DNA from: Odiellus spinosus | Lineage: Eukaryota; Arthropoda; Arachnida; Opiliones; Phalangiidae | Assembly (NCBI GenBank): GCA_963920705.1 | Contig: OY987227.1 | Span: 11,945,602-12,009,601, forward strand | Direction of reading: 5' to 3' | Length of the DNA stretch: 64,000 nt | Part shown: positions 11,598 to 24,200 of the stretch, piece by piece | Numbering within the stretch: the first letter of the stretch is position 1 | How the letters are laid out: the number at the start of each line of letters is the position of its first letter | Made by a program: the position numbers and the translations under genes | Notes under the pieces: model-generated | What the model was told of the DNA's origin: nothing | Database searches by the model: none | Seen by the model: the letters and a program-made list of their open reading frames with translations, nothing else

Positions 11598-13999
11598 TAC
11601 GTGATTACGACCATTAGTAATAGTTAGCAACTCTCACCACGGGAAGGTATGGCACTCCGTCTTCGAGAGTCGGGACAACCAAGATGCATTTCGCCAAACA
11701 AAAACTGAAACACCACCCAAATTCCTCAAAGTTGGGAAATTACGAAGAAAAGGGTTAAATAAGATCAACTGAAATTAATATAAAACAAATCGATTTAGGC
11801 CTTGGCTTACGTATTAAAATAAACTAAAACGAAGCGATAAATATTATTCCCGTTTATTATTATAAAACCTCCCCCCTTCCTCCCAAATATTCCCCAATTT
11901 AAACCTAATCTAATGCTGTAGGACTTAAAGTGCTAGGGCGCCACAATTATTCTTCAATGCTCAACAAGAAATAATAAATAAGAGATGTTTAAATTAAACT
12001 TATCACTATTTATCATTCCTCCATGGGCAGTGTAGATCAATTGTAAAGATTAGCCAACATTATCTACAACCAAGGAGCAATAATAGTGTGAAACGAAGGT
12101 ATCTTAGTATCTCAGTATTATTCCTAAATGGGTGAAGTTTTAGACCAATCTGAAACGCCCTTGGTGTTAGTAAGGCTAGAATAAAATGATACTGAATCGA
12201 AAATGAGATCTATTTTTGACCAACTAGGATTTTTGTTATATTAAAGACATTTGAAACAGTATTTAACACTAATCAAACACAATTTTACCAAATTTGAAGA
12301 TTTTGTTACATTATTTTAACAACAGTTCATTATATTTTTTAAATTTTATTACTATGTATATTTTTAAAATGAAATACATGAATATCCACACGTAATTTTT
12401 CACAATTCGATTAAATGAATCGATTAAAAATCTCTTGTTGTTAGGTTGCATTCTCAATTTAACTGTTATGTGCTTTACTTAATATATTTAATATAAGTAA
12501 AACAACGATACTGTTTCGAGTTAACCTTCTCTAAAATCTTGACAGTTTGAACCTTGAATTACTAGACGCGGGATACATTATAAATTTAATCTAAATTTGG
12601 AAGCGTGGTCGTAAGTTAAGTCTCTTTATCTCTACGATTTGTTGACTTAAAGATAAAATGAGCCTTAGCTTCGAGCGTACTGCCAATTCGTGTTGAAATT
12701 TGATTATAAATTTAATTCCCGGATAGCAATATACTCGAATCTCGCTTGATCGAAGCTCCGTGATCGTAATTTGCATGTATCCCCGCTGTTACGTTATGAG
12801 ACATTGCGCGAGCCGGGCTATAAGCTTCTATAACCTAAATTGCGAGAAGTCGGCGCCAACCACAAATCCGACGGAGTGTGTCGTCATGGTTACGGGACTG
12901 AGTCCTCGCGTTTAAATTCTCGACTCCTCATCCATTGTCTAATCATCCCTTGGGATATGTCACAAGGTGAAAAGAGTCGAGAGAGAGAGAGAGACAGACC
13001 CAAAGGGGATGGGCGTCAGGAAGTGGTGAAATTCCGTACATCCCTCGTAATTTTTCGGATGAACGTGTTACATTCCGTTTCCACTGGGCGAATTTCTTTG
13101 CGGTTAGAATTTCTCGAAAAACGCGGAAAAACTGAAATTTCGCTTTAAATTATTTTTATTGCCGCTGGCAAGTTTTCACAGGCGCCTAAATGTCAGGGCT
13201 AATGATTAAGATTGGCTTGAGCAATTAAATTTGCTCAGCAAAATGCAATAAATAGATATTGAATCTTGGACGCCAAAAAAATAGGGGGGGGGGGGTCCTT
13301 TTTCCGCTAAATTATGCGAAAAACGCTAAAAATTCGTCCCATGGAAATTGGGTAATAACGTTTTTCTAGCAAATTAAAGGGTTAGTTTAAAATCGCTATG
13401 TAAAATTTGTTATTAAATGTTTAAAAACAATGGTAACTACCGCGTGCGTATAAATTTGGGAAAGTCCTGAGATTTGAATATTAGAGTAAAAGATCAGGGA
13501 AATTTAAAAAATTGTCACGAACGTCAGGCAGTAAATTGTAAATTTAAAATGAAATTTCGAAGAATGGAGGAAATTTGGAATTCAAGCAAAAATTGTTAAG
13601 ATCATACGAACGCCAAAATTGCATTACGGACAAATGTGAAATACAGTAAAATCATGGGAAGCATACCTATAGATTTATTTAGATTACTGTTCTACACACT
13701 CGTTATTTTAGTTTTTGAGGATTTTTAGAATTCCGCGAACCAACATTCCACTAAATTTGTCTTGTCGAATTTATCATTTCTAGGTTGTCGTAGTTTTTCT
13801 TCAAAAACATTACTCGCGCGTTTTTATCCCTAATTGGAGTCTATGGAATTTAAGCGAAAAAGTAAAGAATGAGAAGTAGCTAACTGAAAATTCCTTTTTT
13901 ATTTCTAATCTTTTCTTATCACGACAAGTTTTGTAGCGAAGCTTTTAAGGGTTAGGGACCCAAATAATGAATGAATTTGTATTTCAAATACTCATTACT
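11598..13999. other. AT-rich non-coding stretch
   Basis: No gene recognised. It contains a (ga)n microsatellite at about 12978-12996 and a 12-base G run at 13284-13295. ORFs at 12591-12776 and 12840-13148 lack any recognisable feature. Confidence 0.4.
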
Positions 14000-14000
14000 G

Positions 14001-14133
14001 ATACCCTCTTCAGACGAGGCGTAATTAGCCGGTTTAATCAGATCTAACCGAGTTTTATAGAACTGAGAAGGCTACATAAACCTCAGTTAAATCTGATTAA
14101 ATCGGCTAATTACGTCTCGTCTGAAGTGGGTAT
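14001..14133. mobile_element. Foldback element with about 45-bp arms
   Basis: cttcagacgaggcgtaatta at 14008 pairs with taattacgtctcgtctgaag at 14107-14126, and atacc/gggtat close the outer ends. The inner gtttaatcagatctaacc pairs with ttaaatctgattaaatc. Small non-coding hairpin transposon-like repeat. Confidence 0.75.
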
Positions 14134-14179
14134 AATACGGCAGATATTAATGCAGAATATCTTGCGATATTGTAAATGT

Positions 14180-14643
14180 TTAAAGTGAAGCTGTCACCAT
14201 TTTTTCGAAGTGTATGGATTTTATTTTTAGTTTTATCATACTATTAAAATGTCATATTCAAAATTTTATACCTCTGGGTTAAGGCGTTCTTAAAGGCCTA
14301 GGATTTCTGCCTGTCACCTGCCTGTTTCACTGGAAGTGGGCTCACCTACTGAGCTTCCTATTGGGTAGCAAGGCTAGATAAAGCATGGAGGACGAGGTTG
14401 TTTCCAGGGTGGCAGGCAGAAGTAATCCTAGGCCTTTAAGAAACTTCAAAATGAAAATGTGAAAAAGATATAGGTAATTTTTCCCATATATGATGTAGTT
14501 TATTTCTGGAACGTAATTAACGATCATTTTGATACGAAAGGTTGGACTTTCTGCATTAATTACTCTTACGAAAAAGACCGTGCTAAAGCGACCTTATCAC
14601 GTGCCAAACGAGAATCAACTGTTGGCTCTACAATAGCCACGCG
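14180..14643. mobile_element. Family B MITE interrupted by a second MITE
   Basis: Starts ttaaagtgaagctgtcacca at 14180 and follows the order of the 5669 copy up to caatagccacgcg at about 14643, where a family E hairpin begins. A 142-bp TTAA element is nested at 14294-14435. The right third of the family B element is not present after the family E hairpin. Confidence 0.8.
14294..14435. mobile_element. Nested 142-bp MITE with TTAA target duplication
   Basis: Ends AGGCCTAGGATT (14294-14305) and AATCCTAGGCCT (14424-14435) are perfect 12-bp inverted repeats, and ctgcctg/caggcag extends the pairing. TTAA is present on both sides (14290-14293 and 14436-14439). The family B copy at 5669 shows the empty site gcgttcTTAAgaaact, proving insertion with TTAA duplication. 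This is the signature of piggyBac-type elements. Confidence 0.9.
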
Positions 14644-14644
14644 G

Positions 14645-14757
14645 ATGCACACAGACCTATTTTCACGCGTCTGACGCTCGTGCGCTCATAGAAGAACCAT
14701 TAGCGCGTGAGCGTGAAAATAGGTCTGTGTGCATTCGGCTTTAGATGTCGCACGCTA
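14645..14757. mobile_element. Family E hairpin element
   Basis: GCACACAGACCTATTTTCAC and GTGAAAATAGGTCTGTGTGC are perfect 20-bp inverted repeats. Inner acgctcgtgcgctcat and attagcgcgtgagcgt also pair. The right end continues attcggcttta, matching the ends of the larger copy at 39074-39599. Confidence 0.8.
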
Positions 14758-16249
14758 TTAAGGTATTTTTTCCAGTTGAAATTAGGCTTAGGTATTTAAA
14801 AAAAATGAATCCGTAACTCTTTAGTTAGGAGACTTAAAGGTCTTAGGTTAATTCTATTACCATTTGTAGACTTATATATATCACTTTATTAAAGAAACTC
14901 GGCGTGTTATTGGAACTTCGTGCACTAAAACGTTTTAGAAACACGCGTATTATAGATCTGTATAAAACGTTCTATATTTAGGATTAAACGGATTCAATGG
15001 TATTTAACTAGACACGTTTTGAGATTAATTTAATCCGAAATACCTAAAAATAAATGCTTCTCAAATTTTAACGAGTATCAGTAACAGCAAATGAAGATAA
15101 CTTTATAGAATTCTTTGCTCACACGATCACGTTATAAGTATAATGCCTTTTTTCACTCTTACTTCATGTATTATTCGTTAAAGATCTCTTTAGCTTAATT
15201 ATTTATTGATAATATTTGGAATTTAAACCGTCTTACAGTATCAATTCCTGACCTGTATCTTCTGTAAGCCTTGCTAAGACTATTTTGAAATTCCGTTTTA
15301 TTCGGGCAACGAAAGAATGAAATATATTTGTAAAGGGCTATTACACCAAATAATTCAAATCCTTATTGATCGTCTAAATACATTTTATTTTATAGTGATA
15401 TATATTTCAAATTTAGTTATTGATTTTAAATATTTAAGGCTTACTTTATACCTAATTATTATTACTGATTATTGAGTAATATTAAGTAATAATTACAAAT
15501 TTAGTTTGGAGTCGTAATTTTACTTTGGAAACAAACTTTATGGCTTACATATAAAACATATTTTGCTTAAGAATCAGACCCATTTATTATATGGTATATG
15601 TAACCCTTTAATATGCCGGTATTGATTTGTCGATTTCGTGCGAGACCTCGTTTATAAAGTACCATTTTGATCTGACATGCTATAAATGGATGTTTTAAAA
15701 CCTCTTTTATCACCCACTTTATACCCTAATTACCATATAGTGACTGCGACCAAAGAAAATATAGCTAAGGAATGGAAACTTTCTCGGCACCTTGCCTTTA
15801 ATGTGAAAACATAGACGTGCAGCTACCGAATTTCAGTAGCTTCTAATTGACCATTTTAAATTGAACACAACTTAGTATTGTTTGTTACTCTTTGAAAAGG
15901 AGGTTAGGGTTAACGATGCAACCGTTGTTAATTCCATAAGAAAAGTTAGTAGATTTAATTATACCTCTATTGATAATTTGTCTCCATTTTAGAACTAGAA
16001 ATTTAAACTAATACTATCATAACGAATCTTTTCATGAAACATTTGAAAGTTCAGAAAATAGTTTAAATTTTCAAATACAAAAACCGAAAGACACGCCTCT
16101 TTATCAGATGATTTTTCCCCTAAAGTGTTGAGCCAAACTATAACCCAAAGATGTTTTTCGTCACAGTTTCCATTTCTTAGCTCTAATTTCTTTGCAATAA
16201 CCATGAAAATAGTATTTTCATTGAGATCGTCACATATTTGTGTACGGGA
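14758..16249. other. AT-rich non-coding stretch, nothing recognised
   Basis: No ORF above background, no clear repeat. Confidence 0.45.
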
Positions 16250-16396
16250 TTGGGAGTGATTTTGAGGTTTTACTGTTACTTTTGTGGTATACTGTAACTT
16301 TTGGGAATGATTTTGAGATTATACTGTTACTTTTGGGAGTGATTTTGAGATTATACATGCAGTTACCTTTGGGAGTGATTTTGAGATTTCAATGTT
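16250..16396. repeat. Short tandem repeat, about four units
   Basis: gggagtgattttgag recurs at 16251, 16303 (variant gggaatgatttt), 16335 and 16371, with actgttacttttgggag linking the units. Period is irregular, about 32 to 51 bp. Confidence 0.85.
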
Positions 16397-17517
16397 AATT
16401 TCCCATAGAAGGTTTAAATATTTTGGGATTTTGGCCAAACTGTAGCAGAATTGTGCGTTCCAACCACACTTATTATTCAAACTGTGTTGGAACTGTCAGA
16501 TATTTTTACTATCTTGTTTCGTCAAGTGTTTTCAAGCCACTCGAATACCATATATTAATCGTTGTTACCATTTTTTGCTCAATTTTATTTTACATAATAA
16601 TTTTTTCTTGGTTTTTTTAAGTGGAAGTTTTCTTCCTGATATATTATCAAAGTTCATGTATTGTATTTTTTAAGATTAAGGACACCACTCGAATTTGATA
16701 ATCTTTTTGGCGTCTATAAACCCACTTTTGACATCCTTTTGTTTTTGTCTTTTACGTACCGCGCGGGATAAACGTCAATGCACTTCCCGACAATCATAAG
16801 ATTTTTTACTATCTTATCTATTATAATAATATATATAGACTATCACATTGTAGTGGATGTACGGTGAAACAATAACTGGTTGCAAATTGTTAAAGAACAA
16901 TGTTTAAAATAGTTAAAACCCATTCAAATATAATTTCATTAGCTTCCTATATACTTTTCTTGGTTTCTTATACCTTCCTATACTAATATTCCTTAATACA
17001 ATCAGCAAAGGATCAGGTAAACGTCAAAAAACTAGCCAAAAAAGTCATCACCCAGCCTGACTCGAGTGGTTTGGACTCTTCCTCGATATTTTGAGTCGGG
17101 AGAGAGGGACGGAATTTAGGCGGGCCGCGCTTGGCTATATTGTTTTCCCCTCCCAACTTCGAAATTTCTCCAAAGAGTTTTTCTTCCGATTTTACTATTT
17201 ACACCAACTGCGGCCGCTAGAGTGTCTCAAATCAGAACCTGCCGGTATTTACTTGGACCTTTGCTGCTAGTATTAAGCTATGGGGTGTTGTTTACTTTTA
17301 TGGAATAAAGTGAAAGACTTTTGGTATAAAAGCTTCTTTTCTTGAAAACACTTGAAAATTTTTACTTAAAAAAACTATGTGAAAAAACTTTGGACCCCTT
17401 AGATCCGAGGTCGAAAGTTTTCCCGAAAAGTTTTTAAAATAAAAATTTAACTCCTTTATCCTCATGCGTTTCTTCCGTTCATTAATGTTTTTAAAAATAT
17501 ATCCTATAACTTATTCC
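16397..17517. other. AT-rich non-coding stretch, nothing recognised
   Basis: A small hydrophobic ORF at 16423-16620 has no recognisable homology. Nothing else stands out. Confidence 0.4.
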
Positions 17518-17555
17518 AGAAAAGTACAAATTAATTTATTAATTTGTACTTTTCT
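17518..17555. repeat. Perfect 18-bp hairpin
   Basis: AGAAAAGTACAAATTAAT and ATTAATTTGTACTTTTCT flank a 2-base centre. Perfectly paired and isolated; cruciform-capable, role unknown. Confidence 0.9.
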
Positions 17556-18194
17556 ACACCATTTAACAATATTTACCTAGTCACCCCTGTTAAAAATATA
17601 AATAAACTATTAAATATTAAATACCAATATCATGGTTAAAGGAGAAATGAAGTTGACGACAAATTATCGTTAAATATTTTGAATCTAAGCTTATACATTT
17701 TTTAAGAAGAAGAATTTAATCAAATCAAAGTCAGTTTAAATTAGAAATTGTAAAATTTAAAATCCCAATTGGATGGTTCATTCAAGACAGACCCTATTCT
17801 GGACGGATTATTAACTTTAAATTTCTCTTTCGATGAAAAAGAAGGCTCAACTTGGCCGGAATAATCAAATTTTAAATCCTTTGAGATTTTAATACTCATT
17901 CAAACGTTTTTATCGCTTTTTTCCGCTCAAATAAGCGTCTACAAAAGCCAAGTACACGTTTATTGCTCTTATTTGAAATTTATAATCCTAGAAAAGACCA
18001 AAATTTAGCTTAGAAAACCGTTTTTCAGTAGAAATTTAGTTTCTTTCCTAGTTTGAATTTAATTTATAGCGTCTCTTCAAGATCAGTTTGCAAAATTATC
18101 GAGAGTTAAGGCGGATTAATACGTAATGTTACGAAATAAAGGAAGTATTAGTAACGCTAAACCTCAGTTGAAGACGAGTTTAGTAGAAAAAAAA

Positions 18195-18229
<35 letters not shown>

Positions 18230-18361
18230 CCAATCTGGCTCCGGAACTAAAATTGGGATATCACTGCCTCTCTCTCTCCCTCTTTAAGATAAAAGAGAAA
18301 AAACAAGATTTAAAGGACAAATTTCATGATATTTCGAGATTTTGAGCTACATCCACCTTCT
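17556..18361. other. AT-rich non-coding stretch with A run and family D end
   Basis: A family D end (aaggcggattaatacgtaat) at 18109-18128 and a 28-base A run at 18198-18225 are the only features. Confidence 0.5.
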
Positions 18362-18588
18362 TTAAAGTGAGGCTGTCACCATTTTTTCGAGTTCCTATAG
18401 ATCATATTTTTAGTTTCATACGCCATATTCAAAATTTTATACCACACGACCATATAGTGATGACGTAATATGGAGGGGAATTTTTATGAAATACGTATTT
18501 TACGTTAAAATACGTTTTAACTATCTTTCCGAAAATGCTACTCAATTTGCATTTGCAATTCACGATACATCTTTGGCAGCCTCAATAA
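18362..18588. mobile_element. Family B MITE, internally deleted copy
   Basis: Begins ttaaagtgaggctgtcacca and ends ttggcagcctcaataaa. The interior keeps the ends but lacks the central part (ctgggttgaagcg to caatagccacgcg) of the 5669 copy, so it is a shorter deletion derivative. Confidence 0.75.
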
Positions 18589-18879
18589 AATAAAGCACGT
18601 TTTTAAAATATGAAATTTAAAATAATGTTTCCGCGAGACTTGTACTTTAAAGCGACATTTTCGACTCGATTTTTAATCTGAAATTTCAAGAATTAAGACC
18701 CTTTTCTAACTGACTCTCTCACTCTCTCTAGCTGTCTCGCCCTCTCGGTCTTTCTACCCAATTTTAATTCTATGGTTTTCGCTTTAAATTTTGACAATAT
18801 AAAAGTTCAGTTTCCATATATAGGCATAGTTTCGAAAAGTTTTGTGTCAATTGTTTCAACTTTCAAACTGAAATGTCGC

Positions 18880-19260
18880 GCCGAACATTTAATTTCGGTT
18901 TATGGCTGAGTGGTGACTTTGTACACACGTAGACAATGGAATAGTTTTGAACAGTTTGATGTAAGAATTTATTTAGTTTCAAGTTTCGAAATGAATTATG
19001 AACGTTAATTAAATTATTGGTTGAGTGGTAAAGCGTGGTTGACTGCCAAAAGTGCCAAGAAAGGGGATGATCAAAGCCGCTGATTCTGGGCAACCGAGTC
19101 TAGAGAGATGTTTTGCCCATTTAATCTAATGATTTTAGTTTCAAGTTTTGAACTAAGTTATTGTAATCAATTATGTTTCGGTGAGTGAGTGGTGATATAT
19201 ATAGTGCTAGTATTTAGTTTTGCCGGGTTCGAATACAGACTCATTTTAATGATTTTAGTT
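18880..19260. repeat. Three degenerate units with tRNA-promoter-like boxes
   Basis: tggctgagtgg (18903), tggttgagtgg (19018) and gtgagtgagtgg (19181) resemble an RNA polymerase III A box, and gggttcgaatacag (19228) resembles a B box. tttagtttcaagtttcgaa or close variants separate the units. No unit folds into a complete tRNA by eye. A tandem, decayed tRNA-derived SINE is my best guess. Confidence 0.4.
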
Positions 19261-21255
19261 CGAGTTTATTTAAAGTAAGATGGTCAGAGAAATATCTTTC
19301 GTTCAAACCTTTTGAAATGCGTGTAGTTTTTATTTTTGAAGTGTCTCTACAAAATTCACTGAATTATAATCTGGTTTTTGCTTAATATAGATGAGATATA
19401 ATAGGGATTATGATCGAACTCGAAATTTCATCCAATTTGTTTTTGGGTTTTTTACTGTGGTATATGTCTCTTCTTTGGCTGTCCAGAGTCAGTGTTGGTT
19501 TCCACGAAATCCAATGGTTTGATTTTGGTTTCGTTCAACGAGATTTCACTGTTTTTCAATAGTAAACCTTTGACATTTACTACTATAAACCCATTTAGCA
19601 GTAACAAATTTAATTTAGGGTTTAAATACATTTAGAAATTTATATATTTTGATACTTGTTTCATGAGTTTTTGTCGTTCCATGGGTGTAATTAGTGTTGG
19701 CCAAAAGTTTTTACCTAATTATTTTTTATTCTAGTTAATTGCGCTGTTCGACGTAACTCTACTTTCGAGTTGGGTTGAGTAGTACGTGTAACACTTTAAA
19801 ACACTAGCCAATAGTTTTTAGTACGAAGAAATCTCACGCAACACTGTTACCAATAGTTTGATTTAGTGTAATACTGGAAAAAAATGTAACACTTTTGAAG
19901 CCAATGTTTTCTCACTATAGTCTAGTGTTCGGAGTTTAGGAGATCTAGAAATATATAAATTTTAGTTCTAACGTCAATTAGAATCTGTTAAAGCGTCCTG
20001 GTTCATGCTGGGTCAACTGAGAATTGGCTTTATAGTCTCTAGAAAACTAGCCCGACATAATAATCGATATTAAAGACCTAGAATAGTTTCACATTCTCGT
20101 TTAGAAATAAAACCAGCTATTTTACTTTCTTTTTATTTTATTTCGTCCAATCCTCTTCGACTTTTCTGCCCGGTAAACTTCTATCCAATAAATCGGATCT
20201 GTAAACGACCTCCTCAATGGGATGGGATGAAGACATATATTTGTATCGTCGACGTTCTGAAATCTAAACTCAAGAGGGTGGTTCTGTTTGGGCCTAATAA
20301 CTCGGTATTGGTTGAAATAAATCGAACGCTATATGTACTGTAGCGAAAAAAATAAGAAAATCCACCTTTCGAACAGAGTTTTAAGCTAGGCCTAACGAAA
20401 AGCTTCCCTATCTCTTTTGAGTTTCTCTACTGCCATAAAAAAAGTATTTTTTTTTTTTTTATTTCGATCCGATATATTTTTTATTTTAAACATTTCTTGG
20501 AGAGTGGCCTCGCCCTATTTTCCCATTCGATAGATTTCCTTTCGAGCGAAATATACAGGAGAGAACTCCTCAAAAAGGGTTCTGTACAAAGATGGAAAAA
20601 AAAAAAAAAAAAAAAAAAAAGGGAAAACCAAAAACCTTGGAAATCGGTTTTGACAAGAAGAAAACCCAAAAAAACTCAGGGTAATATCATAGAATATAAT
20701 ATATATTATAAATATATATATGGATGGAATTTACTGTAGAGGTTTAAAGCCTCGTTTTCATTTGTGATTTTAAAATAATTTTAAATTTTCCAAAAGCTCG
20801 GAAGTAAGCTTACCGCGGATTGTCTCTATGATCTATTTATTTTGAGGTAAAGGTATAACCTATGACTTCACCCCATGATGAAAAATACAGGTGAAATATA
20901 TTGGAAAAGGTTGATAGCAACATGTGGTACGAGTTTACGTTATAGAGCCTTTGATACACGCCCATGAAACCTAGCTATGCCTAGTTCCTTTTTAAAAAGT
21001 TTGGATTCCAAAAGATACTATTTTACTAATTTTCTTATTAAAAGAAAATTTAATATCTGGATTCCTTCAACGTGTTCTTTGAATTCGAAGGCATTTTTCA
21101 GATAATTTATTTATAAATTCCAAATCATGATAACACCTTTTGAAATTAAATGTTTATGTTAGAAAACACCATTATTCGCGGCCGCTTTTGTATTTAAACA
21201 AATTGAACCTCTACTTTTAATACCTTTTAAATGAAGACTGGCGTGCGTCCTTATT
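19261..21255. other. AT-rich non-coding stretch, nothing recognised
   Basis: Contains a 25-base A run (20596-20620); the poly-Lys and poly-Phe ORFs around it are artefacts. No gene or element recognised. Confidence 0.45.
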
Positions 21256-24200
21256 ACCTCCCCGACTGAACTTTAGTTCAGGGGGAGGTGTTACACTGAT
21301 CGTGTCTGTGTGTCTGTGTGTGTGTCACTTCTCACTTCCTGTGTAAACGGAAGTCACGTGACCTGGCTCGTGGAGCCAAAAGTCTAGAGACGTAATCATA
21401 CCAGCTTATCGTTCAATTCCGGGGAATTACCTCCTTTAAGCGTGGCTGCCACATAGAGTTTCAGGTGTCGTGCAAAGACATACAACAGGACGTCTCCCAT
21501 TGCACATCATCGCCTTCCACCATCCACTTTATGGTCGAACCTCGATGCTGAACAGGCGAAGGCGATTACAAGCAGTGGGACGTCTCCCACTGTCATAATC
21601 ACCTCCGACCATCCCCACAACAAGGTCCAACCTCCAGTTTCCGATCTCAGCGTTCCATACTAGCGAGGCGTCCCCCACTAGTACAGTTCACATCAACCTT
21701 CCACTGACTCCAAACATCGCCCCACCAATGGGTAAATTGCGTCGCCAAGCGCCTAGAGATCAAGAATCAGCAAGACATTGAAAGGGGGGGGTTTTCCCCC
21801 TAACTTCATGGCCACCACGCACGGTTACTTCAATTAATATAGGCCTTCGAACGGTTTATATAGCATCTTTTTGGAACGAATGCAAATTAGCCTCATGGTG
21901 TGATATCGATAGGGAAATGAAACACAATATTAATTTATATTATAAATAAAAATATCGGGATGGTTAAATTTAATCTAATTAATAAGAAAGTCGAAAAATT
22001 AATTTAAAATTCGAGATAGTTTAGAAGTTATTTGAGAATTTGTGCAAAAATTTAAAGAAATTTGACCGATTAATGGCAGTTTGAGTTGGCAGCATGCGCC
22101 TAAGCTATTTTCCATATATATCATTTACTCGAAAAAGCAAAGGTATAACGGGTAGTATAGGCTTATCTCTGGTGCAAACTTAGGGTGGATTGAAGAATAT
22201 AAATAAAGGTGCGTTTACACGGGTATGGAAGATTGAAATGACATAATTTAGATAAGCGATAAAGGCGCGTTCACAGGGATAAATTTATGATTATAAGGAC
22301 ATTGGAAATTGTTATTAATATATTTTTGGTTCATTTCGATTGAATTATAAGGGAATCAGCTTTATTTACCGGGATAAACTGTTTTCTTCTAGCGAAGTTG
22401 GAAACAGTATGTAGGAACTTGGCTATAAAAAGAAGTTTCTAGCTCGCATTTTCAATTAAAGTTTTTCAATTTCTCGCCCGTTTCCGATACTGCATAAAGC
22501 ACTAAAACTTCGTTAATGAGTTCGATTTCTCGCTCATTTGCGAAAATGTCGCGTGTACGTGAGGGTATAATTCACGAGAAACGGTGGATTTGCAGAAAAT
22601 TCTTCATTAATGTTTGTAATTTCTCGCCAGTAAATGTCTAAGTGACTTCCTTGCCTCTATCTGTTCATTAGTATGCGCAAAATAAAGTCGCTTAATCTGA
22701 TTGGATATGTCATAAATTCGCGCCAGACTTTTATTTTGACGTTTAATTTCGACCTTTAGAGTATACTTAAAAACGAGGCAAATGGTGAGGCAGGGTTAAA
22801 ATTCTAATTAATTGATTGGAACTTAATAAGAGCTTCGATTTTACTCGATTCAACTTTAACCAGTTCAAGGGGAATTGCAATACACCATGGTGTATAAGAT
22901 TTAAAGGTGAGGCTGATTGATACAAAATGTTAAACCACTTAAGAAAAATTATAGTCGTGAAACTCTCCTTGAACAGAAGTAGAGTAGGTTTCACGTGTAT
23001 TTGTGACTAGCGTAAAATCGAGTTTGCCAGCACGCGAGTATGTTTAACTCCCTAAATTTAAAGTCGGAAACCCTTTTTTCAAGAATATCAAAATCGCTTT
23101 GATATTCTTGGGAGAATCAGCTTTATGTATGGGGAATTACTGTAATCTTTGGCAAACTTGCGAACAGTAGCGTAAGAATTGGTTTTAAGAACTAGCACGG
23201 TCTTTCAAATTATTTTGTAGAATTCTCGCGCGTGTGCAGATCGAACCAGGTAATTCGTGCCATAATTTACAGTTGACGAACTTTCTTAAACCGGATTGAC
23301 ATTGAAATTTCTCGTGTTTTATTTGGTATATCTGATATGGTTGACCATAGAGTGAAATGTAGAAAGAGTGGGGAAGAGAGTCATGTGATTGGATCTCTTA
23401 ATAAGTTTTAACTAAATTTCATACATTTCTGCACATGAATTTAATGTTAATCTCAGTAGAACACGGCTTTTAAGGCCTACTGTCGTGTATTTCCTGGAAC
23501 GTTTTAGCTAGTGTGGAGTCACGTAAAATGACATTTGTTTCACAACTTGGTATATTTTTACTCAGGTCCACCCTGTCAGAAAAAAATTATAAAAAATTGA
23601 TGGTGGGGCCAAAAAAGAGACATCCCTTCCTCACTCAAAGCATTATACCTCAAAAACATGCGTTTTAAGACGTGGGCTTATAAGGTATCTGTAGGTCGTG
23701 TAGCACCAAAAAGCGAAATTGCACGTCACAGTCCGTAGTATAGCGTGTTATGCGGAAAGCTAATTCGTTAATTGTTTTTTATTGAATGTGTTTACTTATT
23801 GTTATTTAGGCGATACCGAGGTAAAACTTGATTTTGATCAAACATTTTGCCTAATAGCGTTACTTGGGCGACAAATACTCTAGTTTTCTAAACGGCGATA
23901 TGTTTTTACTGGAAGACCTTGACCTTGCTTATCTAAATTTAAATTTATTGAACGTTAAATCGTTTCATTTTTTTTTTTTTTGAAATCTTCGACTAAGCTT
24001 GTTCTCTCGAGATTTTGCTGGTTGAAATTTTAAACTGAGTTTCATTGGTTTGAATACGATTTATTGGTAAGAAAAAATTTTGAATTTGAATTATTTTTTT
24101 TAATGTTATAGATTTTAATACATTAAAATATCCATTTCTTAGGATATTTTCGTTCAATCGAGTTGTACAAAGATTACCCTTTATTGAAAAATTTAAATTT

